A stretch of 59,551 bases of DNA from positions 3,619,478 to 3,679,028 of the forward strand of contig NZ_MQWA01000001.1 of NCBI RefSeq assembly GCF_002954445.1, in the 5' to 3' direction. Every line of letters begins with the position of its first letter. Position 1 is the first letter of the stretch. The notes beneath the pieces were generated by a model. It was given only the letters and a program-made list of their open reading frames with translations. It was not told where the DNA came from and ran no database searches. The DNA is from Rubritalea profundi (GTDB taxonomy: Bacteria > Verrucomicrobiota > Verrucomicrobiia > Verrucomicrobiales > Akkermansiaceae). The position numbers and the translations under genes are program-made. Of this stretch, positions 51,445 through 59,551 are shown in pieces.

Positions 51445-54282
51445 ATGGCGATCATCCCACTAGAGGAAATCAAAAATCAACTAATGCAGGGGAACTTGTC
51501 TCTGACTCAGAGTATCCTTGGGCCGCACTGTTACGCACAGCTGAGTGGACTCTTCGATCAGCAAGAGTTTTCCTTCGCCGCGTTCAAATACCTGCCCAAC
51601 GTGGGGGGGCAGGCGAACTCTCCGTTAGGCTCATTAGCTGGGGTGAATCAAATTAGTTTCGATGGGACACTAACGGTCTTAGGCCGGTTTATGTGGAAGG
51701 ATGTGCCGGTTCGATTCTCTCTTTTTGATCGCGATACGCAATCAGCCCCCGAACGGCACGCTGTTTTAAAGATTGAGATTCCTCCGAAACTGGAGGCCAA
51801 TGCCGACCTGCAGGAATATCGAGCGGGAGCCGATATCACTTCGTTAATTGCCTACGTGCAGGAAGACGGTGGTGCTGACAATACTTCACCAATTGCCAAG
51901 TCCGCCGAGTCAATGATCGACCTCTATGTCGAGAACCTTGTCCTTGGGGAAAAGGCTGTTATCTTTTCCTCTCTGGATTATTCGGTTGGATTCGATCAGA
52001 TATATCCAACTGGCTTTGAAGAGTTGGTTCCGGCAAACGAGATCAGGGCCGGTCTAAATCTGCCTCTGCAAATCACAATTAATAGCGACGTCAGTGCAAT
52101 TTTTGGAGACCTGCTTGCAGGCTTTCCATTGGAGGGGCAAATTCCTGGTCATGGCGTTGTTTGCCAATCAGATTCCATTCCTTATTTGATCGTGGGCCGA
52201 ACGATCAACGCCGAGTTAACACTTGGTCTCTTAAAGCTGAAGCTCGATCGATTTGGACTGGGCTTCGCGTTGATAGAAGCCGGTGATATGGCACCGCAAG
52301 TAATCATAGACGGCTCGATCGGATTTGGTAGCCAATCTTGCACGGTTGAAGCAGATTACGATCTTTACCATAGGACCCTTGCACTAGCATTTCGAGCCTT
52401 TCCGTCGCTGAGAACGTTGCTGAGTGAAATGGGCAATACCGATGAGTATTTCCCTAAACCGTTTGATATCTTGCTTGAGATTCAGTTGTCGAAACTCGAA
52501 ATTATTTTTGACCTGAATGCCAGATCTGTGCGTGAACTGAGTTTGAGTGTGACGACGGAACATGACATTGAGTTGATCGACAACATCATCTCGATTAAAC
52601 CGACGCTGGACCTGGACATCTATGATCCGTTTGACGCAGATTCTCGTTCGCTTGAGGGGATGTTAACTGGAATATGGGAGTTGGGCAGCACCAAATTCGA
52701 AACGACCCTAACCTATCCCACCTATGACTTTCATGCCGCAATGGCTGAGGGGGAATCTCTGGATTTAGCTGCTTTGGCTGAAAAGGTCTTCGGAATGCCA
52801 TTGCCGAAGATATCGATCACAGGAATGGAGCTGGTCGGTAATTTCAACGATAAAAGCTTCTCAATCAATCTTGTTGTCGCCAGCGACTGGAAGATCAAAT
52901 TGGCGGCCGACAAGACTTTGGACCTCAAGCAAGTCCAGTTGAGCATGCGATATGCCGATCATCAGCGCGAATATGAGGCCGCGTGTGTGTTAACATTGGC
53001 CGGTGTGGATTTATTTATTTGGGCACACTATGCCAAGAGTTGGCAGTTCAACGGCAGCACAGGGCCAGGTCAGAAAATACCCATTGGAAGGTTGATGGGG
53101 GATCTCGAAAATCTGTTCGGGATCGATGCCGATCTACCGGATTCCCTAGAGGCTCTGACCATCAGCAATTTGGCGATGAGCTACGACAGCACCGGGTTTT
53201 CCTTCGGGTGCGAGACCGAGTTTAAAGTAGACGGTCAGCCCGTGGATATGGTCATCACCATTACCATCAAAAAGGTGGAACCGAAAAAACCCGAGAAATC
53301 CGAGCAACCGAAGAAGTCCGAAGTCCTTGAGAAGAGCACCAGAACGAAGTCAACGTCTAAGAAGAACGACGAAGGTTCTTATACTAAAGATTTCGACGGC
53401 CACCTGACAGTGGCTGGGCGGAAGTTTAATCTGAGTTGCCACAAAGAGGCGGGCGCCAGCCGGATGGTCGCAAGCTACCGGAAGGACGGAGGGGATCGCA
53501 TCGAGTTGCGAGATCTCATCGGGGGCGACCTTGGCGAACAGATTCCGGAGAGCCTGGCCATCACGATCGACGATGTTTACCTCGCGTATTGCAAGGAAGG
53601 CATTGCCGAACAAGACGATGTGAAAAAGAGCGCGGCGAAAGGTAAATCGGCAGTCACAGGGAAAGAAAAAGCTGCCGCCGCGTTTTCCGGTTTCCTGTTG
53701 GGTGCTGACTTGAAGGCGTCCATTCAGCTTTCCGACATTCCGCTCGCCGGCGAGAGTCTGCCGGCGGGACTAACAGCGGGTGTCGACCAGTTGAGAGTGC
53801 TACTCGCGTCGAATTCCTTCCAGGCGACCCATCTGAAGGGAATCAACGAGGAGCTGACGAAGGCGGGTATCGCGGAACTGAAGCTCCCCGGGGAACTCGG
53901 AGAAGCGAAGGCGGAGGGCGAGGCGGATGAGGTCGTCGTCGGAAAAGGACTGAGCCTGTCCGCCGTGCTGACCCTGGGCGAATCCAAACGGGCCATCAGC
54001 CTGACGACTGCGAAATCAAAGTCAGCAGAGTCCGGTAAAGGCGACGGGGGCAAAAAAACACCGGAAGTCGCGCATGACATCGCGGCGCCAGCATCGGATA
54101 ATTCCGTGATAACGCCCGCAGCCGAAACCAGCCTTGCCGCCAGCGCCGCCGCAGACACCACCCTGCGGCCACCAAGCCGGGCGGAAGCGCCACCTGGATC
54201 ACGCTGGACAAAAAGCTCGGACCGGTCGAGTTCAACCGCATCGGTCTCCAGTACCAGAACAGCGCGCTCTGGGTGTTGCTAG
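51445..54282 (+). CDS. DUF6603-like giant protein, N-terminal part (frame-separated)
   Basis: First frame of a very large beta-rich protein. Repeating strand patterns (GLLKLKLDRFGLGFALIEAG and similar) run through residues 1-600 with no membrane segment or signal peptide. A Lys/Glu/Pro/Ser-rich linker lies at about 608-640, and Ala/Ser-rich linkers near 735 and 900. Genuine coding ends at about base 54162; the final 40 codons are out of frame. One missing C in the run at 54161-54163 breaks the reading: with four C the linker continues as DTTPAATKPGGSATW into the next frame. Joined, the protein has about 1630 residues. The start ATG follows the lipase stop by 8 bases. Confidence 0.78.
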   Translation: MAIIPLEEIKNQLMQGNLSLTQSILGPHCYAQLSGLFDQQEFSFAAFKYLPNVGGQANSPLGSLAGVNQISFDGTLTVLGRFMWKDVPVRFSLFDRDTQSAPERHAVLKIEIPPKLEANADLQEYRAGADITSLIAYVQEDGGADNTSPIAKSAESMIDLYVENLVLGEKAVIFSSLDYSVGFDQIYPTGFEELVPANEIRAGLNLPLQITINSDVSAIFGDLLAGFPLEGQIPGHGVVCQSDSIPYLIVGRTINAELTLGLLKLKLDRFGLGFALIEAGDMAPQVIIDGSIGFGSQSCTVEADYDLYHRTLALAFRAFPSLRTLLSEMGNTDEYFPKPFDILLEIQLSKLEIIFDLNARSVRELSLSVTTEHDIELIDNIISIKPTLDLDIYDPFDADSRSLEGMLTGIWELGSTKFETTLTYPTYDFHAAMAEGESLDLAALAEKVFGMPLPKISITGMELVGNFNDKSFSINLVVASDWKIKLAADKTLDLKQVQLSMRYADHQREYEAACVLTLAGVDLFIWAHYAKSWQFNGSTGPGQKIPIGRLMGDLENLFGIDADLPDSLEALTISNLAMSYDSTGFSFGCETEFKVDGQPVDMVITITIKKVEPKKPEKSEQPKKSEVLEKSTRTKSTSKKNDEGSYTKDFDGHLTVAGRKFNLSCHKEAGASRMVASYRKDGGDRIELRDLIGGDLGEQIPESLAITIDDVYLAYCKEGIAEQDDVKKSAAKGKSAVTGKEKAAAAFSGFLLGADLKASIQLSDIPLAGESLPAGLTAGVDQLRVLLASNSFQATHLKGINEELTKAGIAELKLPGELGEAKAEGEADEVVVGKGLSLSAVLTLGESKRAISLTTAKSKSAESGKGDGGKKTPEVAHDIAAPASDNSVITPAAETSLAASAAADTTLRPPSRAEAPPGSRWTKSSDRSSSTASVSSTRTARSGCC

Positions 54283-56336
54283 ATGTCGTGTTCTCGAACT
54301 CGGGGCTGACGCTTTCTCTGGACGGCCTCGGGGTAGGTTCACCGTTGAGCGAATTCAAGCCGGAGTTCAAACTCGACGGGATCGGCCTGGATTACAAGGG
54401 CAGCGGCGGGTTGGAAATCGGTGGGGCCTTTCTCCACGAGAAGGTGACAAAAACGGACCCGGTCACTAAGAAGGATCAGACTTTTGACCAGTACAGCGGG
54501 GTCGCCCTGATCAAGACCGAGGCGTTGAAGCTCTCGGCGATGGGGTCTTATGCTGAGATGGATGGGTACACGTCGATGTTCGTCTACGCCTTCCTCGATA
54601 AGCCGTTAGGCGGACCGGCGTTCTTTTTTGTCAACGGTCTAGCAGCTGGCTTCGGCTACAACCGTGCGCTCAAATCGCCTACTAAAGTCGAAGAGATCGA
54701 GAGCTTTCCTCTCGTGTCCATCGCAATGGGCGGCAATCCCGTGGGCGACGTCAAAGATGAAACCAGCGCCCTGCTCGACATCCTGTCTAGCCTAGGTAGC
54801 TACATACCGCCCGCGCCGAACCGGTATTTCCTGGCGCTCGGGATCAAGTTCAATTCTTTCAAGTTAATCGATTCCTTCGCCCTGCTGGTGGCGACCTTCG
54901 GCGATGAGTTTCGCATCAAGTTGCTGGGGCTTTCGAAGATCGTAGCGCCTCCGGCCGTATCGGGCAAGTCACCGATCGCGGAAGTGACCATTGGACTCAT
55001 CGCGGAATTCATTCCCGACGACGAGTTGTTGAAGATCGACGGCAAGATTATGCCGGGATCGTATGTGCTGTCGCACGACTGTCAGCTGACCGGCGATTTC
55101 GCCTTTTACAGCTGGTTCTCCGGCCCTCACAGCGGAGACTTTGTCCTCTCGGTCGGCGGCTATCATCCCAGCTTCCATGTTCCGGCGCATTATCCGTCCA
55201 TTGAGCGCCTGGCGCTTAACTGGCAAATTGACTCGGATCTGAGCGTCAAGGGCACGACCTATTTCGCCCTGACGTCTTGCGCCGTCATGGCCGGCGGGCA
55301 TCTGGAAGCCCGGCTGGACAAAGGCCGGCTCCAGGCCTGGTTCGATCTGAAGGCCGACTTCCTGGTCTGCTGGCAGCCTTTCCACTACGATATTGGCCTT
55401 TCGATCGAAATCGGCGCCTCTTATCGGACCTTTCTCGGAACCGTCAGTGCCAGTCTTGGTGCAGGGGTGCACATCTGGGGACCCGAATTTGCCGGCACGG
55501 CCCATGTCCATTTCATCTTCGTTTCCTTCAATGTCTCCTTCGGTGCCACCGGTATTCAGAAACCGCCCCCTCTAACCTGGCTCGAGTTCAAAACCTCGTT
55601 CCTTCCGCCGGACAAGGACATCTGCACGATCGCGGTGAAGGACGGCCTGTCGCGCACGAAGAAAGAGGCGGACGCGCCTGGCGGCGAGCGCTGGCTTATC
55701 AATCCTAAGCACTTCGCGTTGTCGATCGATTCGGTGATTCCGGTGAAAAAAGCGACTGGGAAAATACAGAAGGATGAAACTTTAAAGAAACTGAACGGCT
55801 TTCCGTCCGGTAAGTCGGACAAGCTGCTAGGGATTGGCTCGATGGAACTGAGTGAATTGGAATCGACCCTGACCATATCGGCGATATGGGACGGGGAAGA
55901 CTGCTTGGATAAGTTCCGGTTCGCCCCGGTTCTCAAGAGCGTGCCAGCGGCACTCTGGGGTCCGAAGCGTGAGGCCGACCTGAACGGCAAACCGATCCGC
56001 GATGTCCTCTGCGGCTTCGAAGTGCGACCCGCTGGTCATCCCAAACCCGGCGACACCAATGACATCAAGTGCAGCGTGCTGCGGTATAACATTGACAATC
56101 GTGAGCCGGGGCCGCCGGAACAGTCGCTTCTGGAGCTTACCTGGCGGAAGCCGGCAGTTCCGGAAATAGTCAGCGGCAAGCCAGCGCATAAAGAGGAACT
56201 GAGGAAGATCTTGAAACCTGCGCAAAGGAGCCTGCAAGCAATGTGCCGCGGCAAGGACGACGATCCCTTCGACCTAACCCTAGACAAGCGGTTGATCGAC
56301 GAATTCCTAGAACAACCCCAACTGACGAGCAATTAA
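54273..56336 (+). CDS. DUF6603-like giant protein, C-terminal part
   Basis: Second frame of the DUF6603-like protein. Coding sense starts upstream of the first usable codon, at about 54163 (KPGGSATWITLDKKLGPVEF). It holds what I recall as the DUF6603 core (LDVVFSNSGLTLSLDGLGVG, then EFKLDGIGLDYKGSGGLEIG), repeated amphipathic strands, and a Gly-rich beta segment (VSASLGAGVHIWGPEF). DUF6603 has no known function. The strand repeats would suit a long groove or barrel-like shape that handles lipids, but this is speculation. The next gene starts 4 bases after its stop. Confidence 0.75.
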   Translation: MLLDVVFSNSGLTLSLDGLGVGSPLSEFKPEFKLDGIGLDYKGSGGLEIGGAFLHEKVTKTDPVTKKDQTFDQYSGVALIKTEALKLSAMGSYAEMDGYTSMFVYAFLDKPLGGPAFFFVNGLAAGFGYNRALKSPTKVEEIESFPLVSIAMGGNPVGDVKDETSALLDILSSLGSYIPPAPNRYFLALGIKFNSFKLIDSFALLVATFGDEFRIKLLGLSKIVAPPAVSGKSPIAEVTIGLIAEFIPDDELLKIDGKIMPGSYVLSHDCQLTGDFAFYSWFSGPHSGDFVLSVGGYHPSFHVPAHYPSIERLALNWQIDSDLSVKGTTYFALTSCAVMAGGHLEARLDKGRLQAWFDLKADFLVCWQPFHYDIGLSIEIGASYRTFLGTVSASLGAGVHIWGPEFAGTAHVHFIFVSFNVSFGATGIQKPPPLTWLEFKTSFLPPDKDICTIAVKDGLSRTKKEADAPGGERWLINPKHFALSIDSVIPVKKATGKIQKDETLKKLNGFPSGKSDKLLGIGSMELSELESTLTISAIWDGEDCLDKFRFAPVLKSVPAALWGPKREADLNGKPIRDVLCGFEVRPAGHPKPGDTNDIKCSVLRYNIDNREPGPPEQSLLELTWRKPAVPEIVSGKPAHKEELRKILKPAQRSLQAMCRGKDDDPFDLTLDKRLIDEFLEQPQLTSN

Positions 56337-56340
56337 AGGC

Positions 56341-59223
56341 ATGGCAAACAAACTACTTAGCGGAAAGATCGAGTTCATTCAGTACCACAAGCCTGGACTG
56401 ATGTCGGGAGACTACGAAGTGAAGATCGAGCAAACGATCGGAGATAAGCTTGATGGGCAAAAAACTACCAAGAAGGAGAGCGGTGCCGGAGCGGCTTCGG
56501 CCAAGATTCCCACTGAGACAATTTTCGAAAACACCCGTAAATTCACCGTAGCCGGCCCTCGATTCCAGCTAGCGCCGCAGGATATCTACACGGTATTCCC
56601 GCCGCCCGGCAGCCTCGGCGAACACTCCAATGTTTTGCCGCACGTCATCTTCAACCGCAGTACCCTTCCCTGGGAACGCGAGATTTGGTCAGGCAAAGAT
56701 CAACCGGAAGAGGGCGAGTCGGGATCGAGTGCCTCGTGGCTGGCGCTGCTGGTGTTTCACCAGGACGACATCGAGGAGGGGCGGGTATCCCAGCCGAAGG
56801 TGATGGAGCTGAAGGAAGTGATCAAGTTGAAGCAAGGTGAGAAAAAGAAGGGGCCGTGGAAGCTCGACGAACACTTGAAAGACTCGGCCGCTGGGATCCA
56901 CAATACGGCGATACCGGAAACGATTATCGGCTCCGATCAGCACCCTGAAGACAAGGTGACGCTCATCGATGTGGAGCGGGCGCTTCTCGAGGAACTGCGG
57001 CCTTCACCGGCCGATCTGGATTTTCTCGCCCATGTCCGTCAGCGCAAGACAGTGAGCGTGGATGTTGACACCAAGTACAAAACATCTCTCAAAAAGTGTA
57101 AGGAGAAAGAAACCAAAACGGCGAAAGAGGTTTTCGCCAAAGCTAATAAAGGTGAATCCTATGCAGAATTTCGGGAAGTTCTTAAAAAAGCGGGCATTCG
57201 GCTGTCGCCCCAAAAATTTTGCTCGATCACGTCACGTAAGAACGGTGAAAAAATAGAGTGGGTCCTGACGAATACCGATAACAAGAAGCAGTTCGTCGCC
57301 CGCCTAGACAGGGGGAAGGATAAAAAGGGCAAGCAGATTGACGTGCTCAATGTTTTCACCAATGACGCCGAGGTCGCGATTGTGGTGGCCAATCGTCTGC
57401 CGACACCGAACGGGCTTAGCACCGTTCATCTCGTCTCACTCGAGGATCGATACAATGCCGAGGGGGAATTTCAATACGGCGCGGACGCGAAAGCGAATTT
57501 CGCGCGGCTCGTCAGCTTGAAGCAATGGAGCTTTTCCTGCACCCGACCTGATCGGACATTCAAAGAGATCATCATTGCACTGGACAAGGACACGCTTCGC
57601 TTGAAGGAGCCGGCGGGCGTAACATCGGAGCAGAGTGAAATTCTGGAGAAAGGCTACGTGCCGCTGCGCCACTACTTGCGTAAAGGAGATAAAACGGTCT
57701 CGTGGTATCACAGCCCGCTGCTGCCCTGGAGGAACAGCGAGCGACTTTACGGGCTCGAGCGACTTGCCTCGGCAAAACCGGGCGGATTTCCATCTGCCTC
57801 GAGCGAGCATGGAGGCTGGACGTTCAAGGGTGACGATCAGTATTGGGTGGAGCGCTCCACCGACAAGAAGTTCAGAGGTTTCAAAGTAAAGCCCTGCTTC
57901 GGCAGTCACCCGCGGGTCTCGGACCAGTTGCTGCGGCTCGATCAAGCGAGCGGAATTTTTGACACGACCTACGCGGCGGCATGGAAGCTCGGGCGTCTCA
58001 TGGCGCTGGAGGACAAGCGGTTTTCCGTGGCGCTGAGCAACTGGAAGCGCACTTGCGCCCAGCACGCCCATCGATTCAAGCAAGCGGGAGGCGATCTTCA
58101 TCTCCATGCCGATGAGCACCCGGACCTGGTGTCCAGTCTGGCTCCGCCGCCCCCCGAGGTCTCTACTTGGTTCGACCAGCGCAACATTCTCAAAGGCGTC
58201 CCGTTCAATTACCTAGTTCCCGATTCCCGGATGCTTCCCGAGGAATCGATCCGGTTTTTCGAGGTCGATCCGCTCTGGATGGATTGCCTGCTCGACGGCG
58301 CCTTCAGTCTAGGCCGCGTCACTGAGGTCGATCATCGCCAAGACTACCAACACATCATCGCCGACAATCGCTATCCGAAGATGAGCGGCGTGCTGATCCG
58401 TTCCGAAGCGGTTTCCGGCTGGCCGGGAATGCTGGTCGATGCTTTTTACAAGCTTCCCAGTGGAGTCGAATTGTTTAAGAGCGAGGATGACGCCACCCTC
58501 ACACCCGATGATGTGCCAAAGTTGCGCAAAGCATTGGAATCAATCGGGCTGCCCTTGCCTAGGGAAATCGCGGTCAAGTATTCTGATGACCATGAATCTT
58601 GTATCGTTAACGATCTCGACACCAATCCGGACTACGTCGATATGATTCTATCTGCCGAGGACGATCCCCAACTCTGTCTGATGATGCCGGACCGCGACCG
58701 GCAGTATCATTACACAGTCATCAATGAGGGAACGGAGGACGCCAAGGAACTCTACTTGAAGCTCCCGCTCTTGAGACAGGAGCGCTTGGGCAACGGTGTG
58801 CTGCTCTGCCTCTTCCAGGGAGCGGTTCAGCGGGTAGACGTGCACCTCAAGCCGGAAACTCTGCACTTCGGTTTCAAGCGCGAGGACGGCAAATTTTGGA
58901 AGGAGCTGAAGCAAGAAAACGGCGAGGAATATAAGGACGAGAACGACCAGCAACTGGAAGGGACAACCTTGGAGATCACAGATTGGAAGACCAAGGAGTC
59001 TGAATCGCTCGGTGGAGGAACTTTGGATATTGAAGCTACAGCTGCCGCGATGGAGAAACTGCTAAAGATTAAAGCTACAGCTGACGCGATGGGTAAACTG
59101 TTAGATGGAGAGAAATCGCTCAAGAAAATCACCTCAGCCCAGTTCGCCCTTCAGATGATTGAAGGCAATGAACTGGTGCGCTTTACTGTCGATGCGCCAA
59201 CATTGAAAAATGAGGGGGCTTAA
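56341..59223 (+). CDS. Hypothetical 960-residue protein of the cassette
   Basis: No named family is recognised. Near the N-terminus are YEVKIEQTIGD and RKFTVAGPRFQLAPQDIYTV, then PPPGSLGEHSNVLPHVIFNR followed by TLPWERE, which I recall from large uncharacterised bacterial proteins. Later come HYLRKGDKTVSWYHSPLLPW and EVDPLWMDCLLDGAFSLGR. There is no signal peptide or membrane segment, and the C-terminus is Lys/Glu-rich. It lies 4 bases after the DUF6603-like gene, so the two are translated together. It is the last gene of the cassette. Confidence 0.82.
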   Translation: MANKLLSGKIEFIQYHKPGLMSGDYEVKIEQTIGDKLDGQKTTKKESGAGAASAKIPTETIFENTRKFTVAGPRFQLAPQDIYTVFPPPGSLGEHSNVLPHVIFNRSTLPWEREIWSGKDQPEEGESGSSASWLALLVFHQDDIEEGRVSQPKVMELKEVIKLKQGEKKKGPWKLDEHLKDSAAGIHNTAIPETIIGSDQHPEDKVTLIDVERALLEELRPSPADLDFLAHVRQRKTVSVDVDTKYKTSLKKCKEKETKTAKEVFAKANKGESYAEFREVLKKAGIRLSPQKFCSITSRKNGEKIEWVLTNTDNKKQFVARLDRGKDKKGKQIDVLNVFTNDAEVAIVVANRLPTPNGLSTVHLVSLEDRYNAEGEFQYGADAKANFARLVSLKQWSFSCTRPDRTFKEIIIALDKDTLRLKEPAGVTSEQSEILEKGYVPLRHYLRKGDKTVSWYHSPLLPWRNSERLYGLERLASAKPGGFPSASSEHGGWTFKGDDQYWVERSTDKKFRGFKVKPCFGSHPRVSDQLLRLDQASGIFDTTYAAAWKLGRLMALEDKRFSVALSNWKRTCAQHAHRFKQAGGDLHLHADEHPDLVSSLAPPPPEVSTWFDQRNILKGVPFNYLVPDSRMLPEESIRFFEVDPLWMDCLLDGAFSLGRVTEVDHRQDYQHIIADNRYPKMSGVLIRSEAVSGWPGMLVDAFYKLPSGVELFKSEDDATLTPDDVPKLRKALESIGLPLPREIAVKYSDDHESCIVNDLDTNPDYVDMILSAEDDPQLCLMMPDRDRQYHYTVINEGTEDAKELYLKLPLLRQERLGNGVLLCLFQGAVQRVDVHLKPETLHFGFKREDGKFWKELKQENGEEYKDENDQQLEGTTLEITDWKTKESESLGGGTLDIEATAAAMEKLLKIKATADAMGKLLDGEKSLKKITSAQFALQMIEGNELVRFTVDAPTLKNEGA

Positions 59224-59418
59224 GAGTCTGTCGGAGTTAGAATTATTGGGCGAAGATCCAATTTTCTAGAGGGTTCTCTACATCATTTCGAACGAGGGTG
59301 CGCCCAGCTCAGGAGTCTGACTCAATGGTGATATTTTTGTGATTTAGCGTGATTTAGCGTGATTTAGAGGGATATTGGGAAGTTGTTTTACGGGGAAGGG
59401 CCTCGTCGCTCCCGCCTG
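59224..59418. other. Spacer between the cassette and the transposase remnant
   Basis: No gene. It holds three tandem copies of a 10-base unit (see 59339-59368). The outer end of the insertion sequence should lie here, but I could not define its terminal inverted repeat from one end. Confidence 0.4.
59339..59368. repeat. Tandem 10-base repeat GTGATTTAGC
   Basis: Three copies in direct array: GTGATTTAGC twice and GTGATTTAGA once. It lies 51 bases past the transposase stop, where the end of the insertion sequence is expected, and may be part of that end. Confidence 0.7.
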
Positions 59419-59551
59419 TTAGCTGAACAGTGTCAATTTGTGGAGACGTTTGCAGTTGTAAGCTAGACAGGCGAGTTCCCATTCACCTGCCATTTTTTCG
59501 AACCCTCGGAGGCGAAAGCTACGGAAGCCAATGACTTCTTTGATGATTCCA
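59419..59551 (-). mobile_element. IS1182-like transposase, C-terminal end, cut by the window edge
   Basis: Reading the minus strand from 59550 gives 43 residues and a stop at 59419-59421. The sequence GIIKEVIGFRSFRLRGFEKM followed by AGEWELACLAYNCKRLH is the typical C-terminus of IS1182/IS5-like DDE transposases, where a GEW and a CLAxNxKRLH motif close the protein. The rest lies outside the window. Confidence 0.82.

Noticed and set aside
54969-55511. A 180-residue minus-strand frame inside the DUF6603-like gene.
   Set aside because: No recognisable motif, and the plus-strand protein is clearly coding here.
59339-59368. Tandem 10-base repeat as a CRISPR array.
   Set aside because: The units are contiguous, without spacers, and no cas gene is present.
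59415-59430. CTGTTAGCTGAACAG resembles CTGTTAGCTAACATCAG at 40601, suggesting matching cassette ends.
   Set aside because: Only about nine bases agree and the right copy spans the coding end of the transposase gene, so a shared attachment site is not supported.

Overview
The window looks like a chromosomal segment of a Verrucomicrobiota bacterium. This rests on recalled gene content: a DUF1501 gene next to a gene with PSD1 and planctomycete-type cytochrome domains, a DUF2231/cytochrome/leucine-rich-repeat protein, a SNF2 helicase with a SWIM-like front end, and thrS-infC without rpmI-rplT. No rRNA or tRNA gene was found, so the placement is an inference. Base composition is near even up to about 40.6 kb. 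The large genes after that are visibly richer in G+C and use different codons.

Layout. 0.2-6.9 kb: an FAD-dependent dehydrogenase (frameshifted), rnhB, yraN, an ExbB/ExbD/TonB-like set with a small zinc-ribbon membrane protein, fabF and a thioesterase. 7.0-12.0 kb: a YdeP/FdhF-type molybdopterin oxidoreductase divergent from formate-THF ligase, then an FAH-family hydrolase. 12.2-17.5 kb: a SNF2 helicase in two frames and a membrane cytochrome/LRR protein. 17.5-22.5 kb (minus strand): a GspG-like gene with an internal stop, a frameshifted DUF1501 gene and a 970-residue PSD1/cytochrome protein. 22.8-27.5 kb: a GbsR/MarR-type regulator with a perfect operator at its start codon, followed by a tightly packed operon for a wax-synthase-like MBOAT acyltransferase, a DCC-family protein, a TIGR01777-type epimerase and two SRPBCC proteins. 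27.5-37.6 kb: housekeeping genes (pseudouridine synthase, lysS, nitroreductase, thrS, infC with an AUA start, rlmB-like methyltransferase, RRM protein, exonuclease III). 37.7-40.3 kb: an integrase remnant, three unrecognised genes and a NERD-domain protein.

40.8-59.2 kb is the most unusual part: a one-directional cassette of very large proteins, all without signal peptides. They are a 1810-residue protein with coiled coils and a LamG-like domain, a 57-residue protein, a 941-residue protein with an N-terminal PLAT domain and tail-fibre-like GNVGIGT repeats, a class 3 lipase, a DUF6603-like protein of about 1630 residues (in two frames) and a 960-residue protein. The right edge carries the end of an IS1182-like transposase gene. 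I read this as a horizontally acquired, undescribed system that joins lipid-acting and fibre/adhesin-like parts. That function is inference.

Sequence quality matters here. Five genes are split by one-base changes, at least four of them clearly in short G or C runs, and one gene has a single in-frame stop. The frameshifts may be consensus errors rather than real mutations.
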